This document shows positions 1-7,412 of a stretch of 64,000 bases of DNA, in pieces; the stretch's first letter is position 1, and each line of letters begins with the position of its first letter. Below the pieces are notes generated by a model. The model searched no databases and was not told the origin of the DNA. It saw only the letters and a list, made by a program, of their open reading frames with translations. The translations under genes were made by a program, and so were the position numbers. This DNA comes from CALOCN01 sp942491735 (GTDB lineage: Bacteria; Eisenbacteria; RBG-16-71-46; JABDJR01). The stretch spans positions 3,038,001 through 3,102,000 of the forward strand of contig CALOCN010000014.1 in assembly GCA_942491735.1 (NCBI GenBank), in the 5' to 3' direction.

Positions 1-839
1 TGCCGGGGCGAGAGATCGCCGATCTCGTCCAGGAACAGGGTCCCGTTCTCGGCGTCCTTCCAGAGACCGGTCTTGCTGCGGGTGGCGCTGGTGAATGCAC
101 CCTGCACATGGCCGAACAACTCCGACTCGAGGAGCTCCGTGGGGATCCCGCCGCAGTTCACGCTCACGCACTTGCCGTTCACTCCGTAGCGAAGAGCATG
201 GATCTGCCGGGCCACGATCTCCTTCCCGGTCCCGGTCTCCCCTTCAATCAGGACGGGAAATTCACAGTTGGCGGCCAACACGATGAGGAAGTGCACCAGG
301 CGCACCTCGGGAGCGCTCCCGATGTAGCTCGTCGACACGCTCCGCGGAATCCGGAGTTCCGGGTGCAGCGACAACAACTCGGTCACCGCCGGAGGGGTTG
401 CATCCCCGCCACGTCCGAGCCGTGTTGCGTTCCCCGCACTGTCCGCGCTTCGATTCCAGAGTTCCTCGAAGACCGCCTGGGGAATCCCGATGAGGCAGTG
501 TCCCCGGGTTTCCAGGGGACCCAGCGCCGAGAGCAGGGCGCGGACGCCCCGCGCGGCTTGCCCCGCCTGCCGGTAGTCGGCGCGCAGGCGCACCACTCCG
601 TTGCGCCGGGCAAAGTACCCGGCGAGGGCCTTCGAGGGATGCTTGACCCCACGGTCCTGGACCACCCCCTCGGGCAACGCATGGGCCAGGTCTTCGAGGT
701 CCTGGGCGGGGATCAGGTAGGCGACCACTCCGGGCAAGAGCCCGCTCGATGCCATTCCAAGAACCTGGTCGCTTTCGAGGAATGCCCTCAGCAGGGGCGC
801 ATCCGCGGCGCGCGTCTTGAGAACCCGGAAGCGTTGCAT
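1..839 (-). CDS. Sigma-54-dependent transcriptional activator (AAA+), C-terminus cut by window edge
   Basis: The first 279 residues are present. Residues 1 to about 170 form an N-terminal domain I do not recognise; it is not an obvious receiver, PAS or GAF domain. The AAA+ sigma-54 interaction domain begins near SYIGSAPEVR and shows Walker A GETGTGKE, the sigma-54 contact loop as GAFTSA where the family norm is GAFTGA, and Walker B GTLFLDEIGD. The DNA-binding domain would lie beyond the left edge. Members of this family hydrolyse ATP to remodel sigma-54 RNA polymerase at -24/-12 promoters. The gene diverges from the modifier gene at 1138, which has a matching promoter at 1035-1051, so it probably controls that locus (inference). 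The ATG at 839 is the first in frame after a run without a clear ribosome binding site; a start further upstream is possible. Confidence 0.85.
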   Translation of the reverse strand, partial: MQRFRVLKTRAADAPLLRAFLESDQVLGMASSGLLPGVVAYLIPAQDLEDLAHALPEGVVQDRGVKHPSKALAGYFARRNGVVRLRADYRQAGQAARGVRALLSALGPLETRGHCLIGIPQAVFEELWNRSADSAGNATRLGRGGDATPPAVTELLSLHPELRIPRSVSTSYIGSAPEVRLVHFLIVLAANCEFPVLIEGETGTGKEIVARQIHALRYGVNGKCVSVNCGGIPTELLESELFGHVQGAFTSATRSKTGLWKDAENGTLFLDEIGDLSPR

Positions 840-888
840 GGCGAGGCAGTCTATCGGACGCCTTGACGGTCGGCAATCTCGCTCCGGA

Positions 889-947
889 CCGGTCGAGTTC
901 GCGGGACTCATCCGGGACTCGACGACCCAACCACGCAACTCGACCGG
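889..947. promoter_or_regulatory. Inverted repeat, possible upstream activator site
   Basis: CCGGTCGAGTT (889-899) and its exact reverse complement AACTCGACCGG (937-947) flank a 37-base spacer that contains a further partial copy, GGACTCGACG. The repeat lies in the divergent intergenic region, its centre about 120 bases upstream of the -24 element at 1037, the usual distance for enhancers of sigma-54 activators. Binding by the divergently encoded activator is an inference. Apart from this repeat, the promoter and the leader, I see nothing else in 840-1137. Confidence 0.45.
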
Positions 948-1034
948 CGGACGCTTCCGGGAAGTACCGGCGCCACCTCCTCCACGCAGTTTCACGTCTT
1001 GCACTTGCAGGGGTTCCCACACCGCTCTACGGAT

Positions 1035-1051
1035 TTGGTACTCCCCTTGCT
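1035..1051 (+). promoter_or_regulatory. Sigma-54 (-24/-12) promoter of the modifier gene
   Basis: TTGGTACTCCCCTTGCT matches the sigma-54 consensus TTGGCACG-N4-TTGCT at all but two positions. It has the invariant GG (1037-1038) and GC (1049-1050) separated by exactly ten bases. Transcription would start near 1062, giving a leader of about 75 bases. The gene running the opposite way encodes a sigma-54 activator, which supports the call. Confidence 0.7.
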
Positions 1052-1083
1052 CTTCCATGGGGTAGCGCCTGGTTCACCGGGCG

Positions 1084-1127
1084 CCGGGGAGGCGGGAGCG
1101 TCCCGCCCTCCGGGTTTCGTATCGAAA
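1084..1127 (+). promoter_or_regulatory. Structured 5' leader of the modifier mRNA
   Basis: Two hairpins can form just before the ribosome binding site. The first pairs 1084-1097 with 1101-1114 (core GGCGGGA / TCCCGCC, three-base loop) and is followed by TTT, so it could act as an attenuator. The second is TTTCG-TAT-CGAAA (1115-1127), abutting the Shine-Dalgarno AAGGAG (1125-1130), so it could restrict ribosome access. Function is inferred from position only. Confidence 0.4.
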
Positions 1128-1137
1128 GGAGTCGACG

Positions 1138-1341
1138 ATGCAGGTCACCGTCGCAAGACCTTGCCAGGCGTCCCCGCGGGAAACCAACCCCCGTGCCACG
1201 GCGTCGGGCCTCTGGTCCCTGGGAGAGCAAGCGACCCGAACCGAAGGTCCGACCGAGACGATCGGGCTTTCGTTCGGGGAGTCGATGAGCGCCGATCCCG
1301 ATCGGTTCATGCGGGAACAGCGACAGCCCTCCGGCGAATAG
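1138..1341 (+). CDS. Pup/UBact-like small protein modifier (67 aa)
   Basis: A short, hydrophilic, probably disordered protein ending ADPDRFMREQRQPSGE. The tail resembles the C-terminus of UBact, the Pup-like modifier described in several Gram-negative phyla, which as I recall ends in a DPD...RQRSGE-type sequence. Pup-type proteins are ligated through the side chain of a C-terminal glutamate. A protein already ending in Glu, as here, would need no deamidation before ligation. The start has a strong ribosome binding site (AAAGGAG, 1124-1130, seven bases before the ATG). The next gene encodes a Dop/PafA-type enzyme, the family that ligates or removes Pup. The central region shows no recognisable domain. 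The chief alternative is an unrelated short protein whose tail matches by chance; genomic context makes that less likely. Confidence 0.7.
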   Translation: MQVTVARPCQASPRETNPRATASGLWSLGEQATRTEGPTETIGLSFGESMSADPDRFMREQRQPSGE

Positions 1342-1358
1342 CGGGTGGGTTGGTAACC

Positions 1359-1392
1359 GGCTCTCCGGGTGTTGAGCAATACCCGGAGAGCC
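1359..1392 (+). promoter_or_regulatory. Perfect hairpin between modifier and ligase genes
   Basis: GGCTCTCCGGGT (1359-1370) and ACCCGGAGAGCC (1381-1392) are exact reverse complements of 12 bases around a 10-base loop, starting 17 bases after the modifier stop codon. No T-run follows. It may be a partial terminator or an mRNA-stabilising stem that lets the modifier be made in excess of the enzyme (inference). Confidence 0.6.
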
Positions 1393-1441
1393 CCTTGGAA
1401 CGCTACTACAACGGGAGCCTACCGGCTCCGGAGTCGACCCC

Positions 1442-3757
1442 ATGCAGGACCCCGTGATGCGGATGGGCAGCGAAACCGAGTGGGGCATCGTGGGTGGATG
1501 GACCCCCGCCCGGGCCCGATCCATTCACCGGGAGCTCCTGAACCAGCAGGCGCACGTCCCGGACACCCGGGGAGGCGCCTTTCTCGGCAACGGAGCCCGC
1601 GTCTACCTCGATCAGGGCGTGCAGAACGAGTACTGCACGCCCGAAGTGGAGGATCCCCTGACCCTGGTCCGGTGCGAACTCGAGGGCCGCCGTCTCATGC
1701 AGCGGGCAGCCGACGGAGCCGGTCTGGTTCTCCTGTGCTCGAACATCGACTACTCGACCGGCAACTCCTGGGGCACGCACGAGAACTACGCGTGCCAGGG
1801 GGCGCTCTCCGAAGCGGCCCACGCCACCCTGCTCACCCACCTTGCCACCCGTACCGTGTATACCGGTGCCGGGGGCCCGGATCCCTGCCTGCCCGGATGC
1901 CGCATTACGCTCTCCCCCAGGGTCGGCGGCACGCGGGGCACCCGCAACCATCAGGGGGTCCCGGTCAAGTCCATGGTGTTCCGCAAGCCGGCCAACCTCG
2001 GCGCCGGTTTCCGCCTGCACATCATCTGTGGGGAGACCCTCCTCTCACCCAGGGCAAGCTGGCTCAAGTACGGCACCACGGCCCTGATCGCCCTCTGCCT
2101 CGACCGTGGCCTTCTTCCCGACGGACTCCTCGCCCTGCGGCATCCGCTGGGAACCCTGCACCGGGCGAACCGGGACCTCGGGGTCTCGGCGCGCCATCCG
2201 CTCATGGACGGCAGCCGTTCCACCGCGATCGGGATCCAACGAGCTCTCGCCGATGCCGTGGCCGGGCATCGCGATGAGCTCCCGGAGTGGACGGGAAGCC
2301 TCTTGAGGGCGTGGCACGAGGTGCTGGACCGCCTGGAGTCCCGTGATCCCCTGCTGTCCCGATCCCTCGACTGGCTCCTCTACTGGAAGGCATGGCTTGC
2401 CCTGGCGGCGGAACACGGCTTCACGCCGATCGACCTGCAACGGTTGCAGACAGCCACGGTGACCCGGGCCCCGGACCGTCACCTGTCCGCGCGCTATGAG
2501 GAACTCTGCATGGCCGGGCGGGAACTTCATGTGCGACTCCATGCCCTCTCGGAGCCGTCATTGCTGGATCGACTCGAGGACGCGGGGTGGGTCGAGCCCC
2601 CACTCGACGGCACGGGTCCCCGTCGCCCGGCAGGGGCGCCCGATCCGGACCTGCGCGGGAGGGCAAAGCACCGGGCCCGTCTCGCCCGGCGCTTCCGGGG
2701 AAAGGAAGCGTTTCGTCTGGGATGGGAAACCATCCTCGATACGAAGAACGGATGCTTTGCGGTAATCCCCGACAAGCCGACCTGGAACGGGAGGATCCGG
2801 TGGGAGTCGGCCATGCTGCGTCGTCATCTCCCTCCACCCCGGCCGAACGAGACAGGACTGCTCATCGAGGAGGTAGGGATCCATCGGGAACGATCACTGG
2901 ACTTCGACGACAGTTTCCGCCTGGGCAACTACAGGGACACCATCGACCAGTTCCTCCATGCCGTGCTGAACGGGGCCGAGCCGACGCCACTGCAGTGGGA
3001 GACTCTCGCCTTGAGCTATGCCCGGATCGGAAACATCACCGGGGCGTTGCGGGCCCTTCGACCAGGTGCGCACGTCCCGGGCGGGAACCTGCGGGACGTG
3101 GCCTCCCGGTTGTTCTGCAGTGTCAACGCCGGCCTCGCTCCACCCCCATCGCGGTGCCTGCCGCTGATCCGGGACGGGGAAGCGATCCTTGCCCGGTCCA
3201 CGACGTCCAACTACTTCACCCTGACCCTCAACCAGTCACGGGGGTGGGCATTGACCGGGGCGGGGCGACATGCCGAGGCCATCGAGATACTTGAGGAGAC
3301 CATTCGCATCCTGCGCCGCAGTTGGCGCCCGAGAATGCTCTCCCGAAGCTACTGCTTCCTCGCCGAAGCGCTGCGACGCGCCGGCAGGCTGGACCGGGCC
3401 CGCAAGGCCATGGAAATGCCCACCCGGATCTATCTGGCCGAGAAACTGGGAGGGGACGCCGCGGATCATCTGTTTCCGGTCCTGGCCCGCTTCGAGCCGA
3501 CGGCACGGGCACGAGTGCTCCTGAAGGTGGCCGAGCGTTCCGCCCGGTCCCGACGCAATCCGCTGAGCCTGGCCCGCATTCTCTGCCTGCAGGCCCGCAT
3601 CCTCGGGAACCCGGATCCCCTGGTGGAGGTAAGACGCCTGCAGGGAGAAGTGGAGGCGTTGCGGGAATGCCTCCTGGCCAGACGCATTCTGGACCATCCC
3701 GAGGCATGGATGGAAGGAACCGTCCGGGAGGGAGAGGATGCGTACTGGGGTCTCTAG
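1442..3757 (+). CDS. Dop/PafA-family Pup ligase/depupylase homologue with TPR-like C-terminal extension
   Basis: The N-terminal part is a carboxylate-amine ligase fold of the Pup ligase/depupylase family. It has the nucleotide/Mg motif GSETEWGI (residues 9-16), NGARVYLD (50-57), whose Asp57 matches the catalytic aspartate of PafA and Dop, NEYCTPE (62-68), SWGTHENY (109-116), VYTGAG (139-144) and RLHIICGETLLS followed by LKYGTTAL (191 to about 214). The NTRDEPHA-like segment of canonical family members before RLH is not recognisable. Family members are about 450-500 residues; this one has 771. Residues about 515-755 are alpha-helical with TPR-like units (for example ALSYARIGNITGALRAL, GWALTGAGRHAEAIEILEE, FLAEALRRAGRLDRARKAM). 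The extension could select substrates. Whether it ligates, removes, or does both cannot be read from sequence. It follows the modifier gene by 100 bases and is probably co-transcribed. The ATG at 1442 has GGAG eight bases upstream. Confidence 0.85.
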   Translation: MQDPVMRMGSETEWGIVGGWTPARARSIHRELLNQQAHVPDTRGGAFLGNGARVYLDQGVQNEYCTPEVEDPLTLVRCELEGRRLMQRAADGAGLVLLCSNIDYSTGNSWGTHENYACQGALSEAAHATLLTHLATRTVYTGAGGPDPCLPGCRITLSPRVGGTRGTRNHQGVPVKSMVFRKPANLGAGFRLHIICGETLLSPRASWLKYGTTALIALCLDRGLLPDGLLALRHPLGTLHRANRDLGVSARHPLMDGSRSTAIGIQRALADAVAGHRDELPEWTGSLLRAWHEVLDRLESRDPLLSRSLDWLLYWKAWLALAAEHGFTPIDLQRLQTATVTRAPDRHLSARYEELCMAGRELHVRLHALSEPSLLDRLEDAGWVEPPLDGTGPRRPAGAPDPDLRGRAKHRARLARRFRGKEAFRLGWETILDTKNGCFAVIPDKPTWNGRIRWESAMLRRHLPPPRPNETGLLIEEVGIHRERSLDFDDSFRLGNYRDTIDQFLHAVLNGAEPTPLQWETLALSYARIGNITGALRALRPGAHVPGGNLRDVASRLFCSVNAGLAPPPSRCLPLIRDGEAILARSTTSNYFTLTLNQSRGWALTGAGRHAEAIEILEETIRILRRSWRPRMLSRSYCFLAEALRRAGRLDRARKAMEMPTRIYLAEKLGGDAADHLFPVLARFEPTARARVLLKVAERSARSRRNPLSLARILCLQARILGNPDPLVEVRRLQGEVEALRECLLARRILDHPEAWMEGTVREGEDAYWGL

Positions 3758-3794
3758 CTCTTCCGGGTGAACCGGCGAGCTACCCGGCTGAGAG

Positions 3795-3824
3795 CCGGGC
3801 GCCTCCCCGCGGGGAGACGCCCGG
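3795..3824. terminator. Strong hairpin between convergent genes
   Basis: CCGGGCG-c-CTCCCC (3795-3808) pairs with GGGGAG-a-CGCCCGG (3811-3824) around a two-base loop. It sits between the convergent ends of the Dop/PafA-like gene (3757) and the secreted protein gene (3836), so it could terminate both transcripts. There is no clear T-run on either side. Confidence 0.6.
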
Positions 3825-3835
3825 GGTTCAAACGA

Positions 3836-4546
3836 TCAGCGATGGGTGCTCTTGAGGGTTCCCCAGGTCACGCTCTCGGTCGGCACGGGGCAGGAGACGT
3901 TCATGGTGATCGTGATCACGTCCCCCCACGTACCGAACTGCTGGGCCGGCCCGGCCGGTGCGCACCCGCCGTCCAGGAAGGTGGGATAGTCGGCAGGCTT
4001 GGTGATGAGCGGGTTGAGGCTGGTCGTCTCCCCCACTCCGAACCCGTTGGCGATGGCGAAGGTGAGGTAGCAACCGTCGGAGAAGAATCCGCTCGTGTTC
4101 CCGTTCACCACCGAGGCGACCGGCGTGCTCACCCCGCCGATGAGGATGAACTGCACCGTGGTGATGAGGGTGGTCGTACCGAGGGTGCCGGTCCCGTCGC
4201 CCCAGGGCCAGGCCCCGGGAAAGAACGTGAAGGTTCCGCCGTTGAAGGTCGAGGTGTAGACGATGGTCCCCACACCACCGACCCGGTTGTCCTGAACCAG
4301 GAAGGCCACATTCTCGGTCGCGCAGCGCACTTCCCACTGCGACCCCAGCACCGCACCGTCCCAGGACTGGGCATGCAGCACATGCGGCAGCCCGGAGTTG
4401 ATCCCGGTCCGCCAGGTGGATGCACGACCCGTGAGGAGAACCCCACCGAGGTCGGTCGAGCTGTAGGTCCCGGGGATCGGTGCCGCGTCGGCCAACACCG
4501 GAAGCATCGTCATCAGAAGCACAACAAGAAGAGTAAGCGTTTTCAT
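3836..4546 (-). CDS. Secreted hypothetical protein (236 aa)
   Basis: Not recognised. A Sec signal peptide (residues 1 to about 21, MKTLTLLVVLLMTMLPVLADA) precedes a Gly/Thr-rich, mostly beta-strand mature part with three or four cysteines. The protein ends PVPTESVTWGTLKSTHR. The preceding gene product ends PVATEPMSWSAIKAQFGG..., so the two share a P-V-x-T-E-x-x-x-W-x-x-(L/I)-K tail. The start has an excellent ribosome binding site (GGAGGAAAACGAA before ATG), and a small GGGGC-AAA-GCCCC stem lies immediately upstream. It is 53 bases downstream of the 4600-5418 gene and probably in the same transcript. Confidence 0.7.
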   Translation of the reverse strand: MKTLTLLVVLLMTMLPVLADAAPIPGTYSSTDLGGVLLTGRASTWRTGINSGLPHVLHAQSWDGAVLGSQWEVRCATENVAFLVQDNRVGGVGTIVYTSTFNGGTFTFFPGAWPWGDGTGTLGTTTLITTVQFILIGGVSTPVASVVNGNTSGFFSDGCYLTFAIANGFGVGETTSLNPLITKPADYPTFLDGGCAPAGPAQQFGTWGDVITITMNVSCPVPTESVTWGTLKSTHR

Positions 4547-4599
4547 TTCGTTTTCCTCCGGGGCTTTGCCCCATTTCTCGGTCTCTGGTCCGTACCGAA

Positions 4600-5418
4600 C
4601 TACCTGGAATCACCGCCGAACTGAGCCTTGATCGCGCTCCAGCTCATGGGCTCGGTGGCCACGGGATCACAGGGCAGTGCCGCGGTGATCGCCGTATTGT
4701 CGAAGGCAACGAGATCGATGCCTCCCAGCGAACAGAACCAGAGGTACCGATTGCCGCTGATGCTGGTCATGGGAATGGGATTACCCGGGTTGGTGGGATC
4801 ATTCGTTACCAGGTCCCAGAAACCGACCTGTACCGAGTTGAAGTCGGTGACCGTGATGTCCACCGCCAGGTCCCCGGATTCGTCGGTCATGGCAAAGGTC
4901 ACCGTGTACCACCCCGTACCCGAGGTGATGACCTGGGGATTGCGACCCGGGTTGGCCGGCCACCCACCACAGTTCTGACTGGCGCTCATGACGTACTCGC
5001 CCGGGTTACCGGGGTGGGTTCCGATCGAGAGCACGAAATCGACAAAGTGGTTGCAGTCCGTTCCGTTCACCGCGTTGGTGAGATCGAACCGCTTGTCGCT
5101 CCCGTCGGCAAGGGAGAAGTCGAGGTAGATATCCACCGAAACCGTGTAGCCACCGTCAGGGAAACAACAGGTGTACCCCCCGAGGTTGGAAGCGGACCCG
5201 GACGACCCACTCATGTCCGACTCCCCATGCCACCCACCGGTGGCCGAGGGGATGCCGTTCGTCCCGGAAGCGACCCGGATCGCATTGAAGGAGCCCCCGA
5301 ACGCATCCCAACCCGAGATGTCCGTCTCGAATCCCTGGGACCAATTGGGGCCGGCCAGGGAGGAAGCGGGCAGGGCAAGTAGCACAGCGAGGACAAGCAA
5401 AGATGTAACCCTCATCAT
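4600..5418 (-). CDS. Secreted hypothetical protein (272 aa)
   Basis: Not recognised. A signal peptide (MMRVTSLLVLAVLLALPASSLAG) is followed by a beta-rich region beginning GPNWSQGFETDISGWDAFGG. This resembles the jelly-roll 'choice-of-anchor' type of extracellular domain, though only by general composition. The C-terminus, VATEPMSWSAIKAQFGG, resembles that of its downstream neighbour and may be a sorting or attachment signal. I chose the ATG at 5418 rather than the one at 5472 because AAAGGAG lies six bases before it and the signal peptide begins there. Confidence 0.7.
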   Translation of the reverse strand: MMRVTSLLVLAVLLALPASSLAGPNWSQGFETDISGWDAFGGSFNAIRVASGTNGIPSATGGWHGESDMSGSSGSASNLGGYTCCFPDGGYTVSVDIYLDFSLADGSDKRFDLTNAVNGTDCNHFVDFVLSIGTHPGNPGEYVMSASQNCGGWPANPGRNPQVITSGTGWYTVTFAMTDESGDLAVDITVTDFNSVQVGFWDLVTNDPTNPGNPIPMTSISGNRYLWFCSLGGIDLVAFDNTAITAALPCDPVATEPMSWSAIKAQFGGDSR

Positions 5419-5648
5419 GGGGCACTCCTTTCGGTACACATGAACATTCATCGTGGGGGGCGCGGAGTCCACTCACCCAATAGTGGGAGAAGAATTGATC
5501 TCCCAGGCTGAACGGATTGCGTCGAGCCCCACGGCTCTGTAATCAATATACGTCCGTTGCGGCTACGCGACAACGGGGAATCGAGCCGGATCGGGATTCC
5601 GAACGGTCAAATGCGATGCCGCGTGTCTCCTTACCGACCGTGCCCCGG

Positions 5649-7412
5649 CTAGCGGACTTCCACCGTCCCGCTCACCGCCCCACCGCGGACCGCGTTCACC
5701 TCGACCCGGGCCGTTCCGCTTCCCGTGACGAGGAACTCCACGAACACCCGGTCCAGCCCGGGGATGGCTTCAAGCAACACCCGTTCCGGCCGAACCGATT
5801 GCCACGCCACCACGTCGCGGTCCGGATCGGTGACCCGGCCCGCGGCCAGGACGGTGACCCCGTCGAGGGTTACCGTGTTGCGCGGGGTGATGCCGTTGTC
5901 CACGTCATGGCCGCTGCGGGTCGGGATGACCCCGTGGTTTTCCACCGGAACCCGCACCCGGCTCACCCCGTCGGCAAGCGGGGTGACCTCGATCACTCCC
6001 AGCCGGACGAGGGGCATGCACTCGGCGTGGTAGAGCGTGAACGCCATGTTCCGATGCAGTTCCTCCTCCAGCATGAACGACGGGGGCACGCGTCCCCAAT
6101 TGTGCGCCGTCCCTCCGATCTCCACCGTTCCGTAGTCCGGGTGCTCATAGGGAGCCCAGGGAGTGAGCCCGTCGTCCTGGAGGAGATACGACAACGCCCG
6201 TGACGACTCCCGCTGTCCCTCCCCGCCGGACTCCGATGCGCGACGGTACAGGTTGTCCCGGGTCCAGAGCTCATTGGTGAAGCTGATGATCCCCAGCCCG
6301 CCGTAGAACCACTCGAACTCGCCCCCCCACACCGTGTACAGGTCCTTGTGCACCACCAGGGCGTCGTAGAACGGCAACACCGATTCCCCCCGCTCGGCGA
6401 TGAACGCGGCGAGGGCCTCGTCCGCGCCGTGGACCGCCCCCGACTCCTGCCCCGGCCCGCGCAGGATCATCCCGCCCGCGTTGTGGTAGCTCTGCGCTGC
6501 GGCGATGTTGGGTCGCGCCTGGACGTACGCGCCGACGGCGCGGGTCTCGGGAAGCGAGAACGGGTAGTCGCGCGCCCCGTACTGGATCCCTTCCGGCTGC
6601 CAGGTCCAGGGCCAGTTGCGGTTGGGGTCGTAGCCACCCGGTCCATCCTCGTTGACCTCACCGTCGCCGTCGTTGTCGATTCCCTCGGAACCCAGGAGAC
6701 GATGGGTTCCCCGTTCATCCCGGGCCACTCGGACCATCAGCGCGGGATGATCCGGGTCCACCTTCCAGCGTCCCCAGGGATCCTCGATCCGCATGCGGGT
6801 GATGGACCCGTCCCCGTCCAGATCCTCGGGACCGTCCTCGTCGAAGCGACCGTCCCCGTCGTTGTCGACCGGGATCCGCCCTCCGCGATTGGAGTGCGGC
6901 GTGTTCGCGTCGTGGAACCAGTGATCCCGTCCGTCCGGGTTGATGGTGGGAACGAGGTAGAAGGCCTTCTCATCCAGGAGCCGGGTCACGTTCCCGTTCC
7001 TGCCGTAGGTCTCGGTCAGGTACCAGGCGGTGTAGAGGACCGTTTCCCCCGCCTGGACCTCGTTGCCGTGGATGTTGCCGTCGATATACATGGCCGGCTT
7101 GTCCCGGGCCGGACCAGTAGCCTCGTTGGTCACCTCCAGGGCGACGATCTCCCGCCCTTCGTAGGACGTCCCCAGCACGACCAGTTCGGTCAGCTCGGGA
7201 TAGGCGGCGTGGATGGCCCGCATCACGCTCTGCAATCCGGCCACGTCGTAGAAATGATTCCAACGCACGACCACCTTGGGATCGTCCGGCGCCCCGAGGG
7301 CAGGGAAGGTCTCCTGCCCCGGCACGGTCTGGGCCGTCGCCCCGGTCGGGATCCCGAGGGCGAGGGTGAGCGACAACAGGACGGTTCGCGAAAGCCGGGT
7401 GATCGTTTTCAT
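5649..7412 (-). CDS. Secreted M14-family zinc carboxypeptidase (587 aa)
   Basis: A signal peptide (residues 1 to about 28) precedes a peptidase M14 catalytic domain. The zinc ligands are visible as GNIHGNE (His115, Glu118) and SYH (His310). Arg274 and Asn275 in DPNRNW would bind the substrate carboxylate, and the catalytic Glu is Glu381 in FTNELW. An insert between residues 183 and 265 carries several calcium-type DxDxDG loops (DNDGDGRFDED, DLDGDGS, DNDGDGEVNED). A C-terminal beta domain (about 470-587) follows and resembles those on extracellular enzymes. The enzyme should trim C-terminal residues of peptides outside the cytoplasm. It overlaps the preceding gene by four bases (7409-7412), so the two are translationally coupled. 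Confidence 0.9.
   Translation of the reverse strand: MKTITRLSRTVLLSLTLALGIPTGATAQTVPGQETFPALGAPDDPKVVVRWNHFYDVAGLQSVMRAIHAAYPELTELVVLGTSYEGREIVALEVTNEATGPARDKPAMYIDGNIHGNEVQAGETVLYTAWYLTETYGRNGNVTRLLDEKAFYLVPTINPDGRDHWFHDANTPHSNRGGRIPVDNDGDGRFDEDGPEDLDGDGSITRMRIEDPWGRWKVDPDHPALMVRVARDERGTHRLLGSEGIDNDGDGEVNEDGPGGYDPNRNWPWTWQPEGIQYGARDYPFSLPETRAVGAYVQARPNIAAAQSYHNAGGMILRGPGQESGAVHGADEALAAFIAERGESVLPFYDALVVHKDLYTVWGGEFEWFYGGLGIISFTNELWTRDNLYRRASESGGEGQRESSRALSYLLQDDGLTPWAPYEHPDYGTVEIGGTAHNWGRVPPSFMLEEELHRNMAFTLYHAECMPLVRLGVIEVTPLADGVSRVRVPVENHGVIPTRSGHDVDNGITPRNTVTLDGVTVLAAGRVTDPDRDVVAWQSVRPERVLLEAIPGLDRVFVEFLVTGSGTARVEVNAVRGGAVSGTVEVR

Noticed and set aside
262..1020. Minus-strand frame of 252 codons spanning the left intergenic region
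   Set aside because: Arg/Gly/Pro-rich and in a different frame from the sigma-54 activator, whose motifs (GETGTGKE, GTLFLDEIGD) fix the true frame.
1369..2277. Plus-strand frame starting inside the hairpin before the Dop/PafA gene
   Set aside because: Out of frame with the Dop/PafA motifs and of biased composition; start lies in the right-hand part of a stem-loop.
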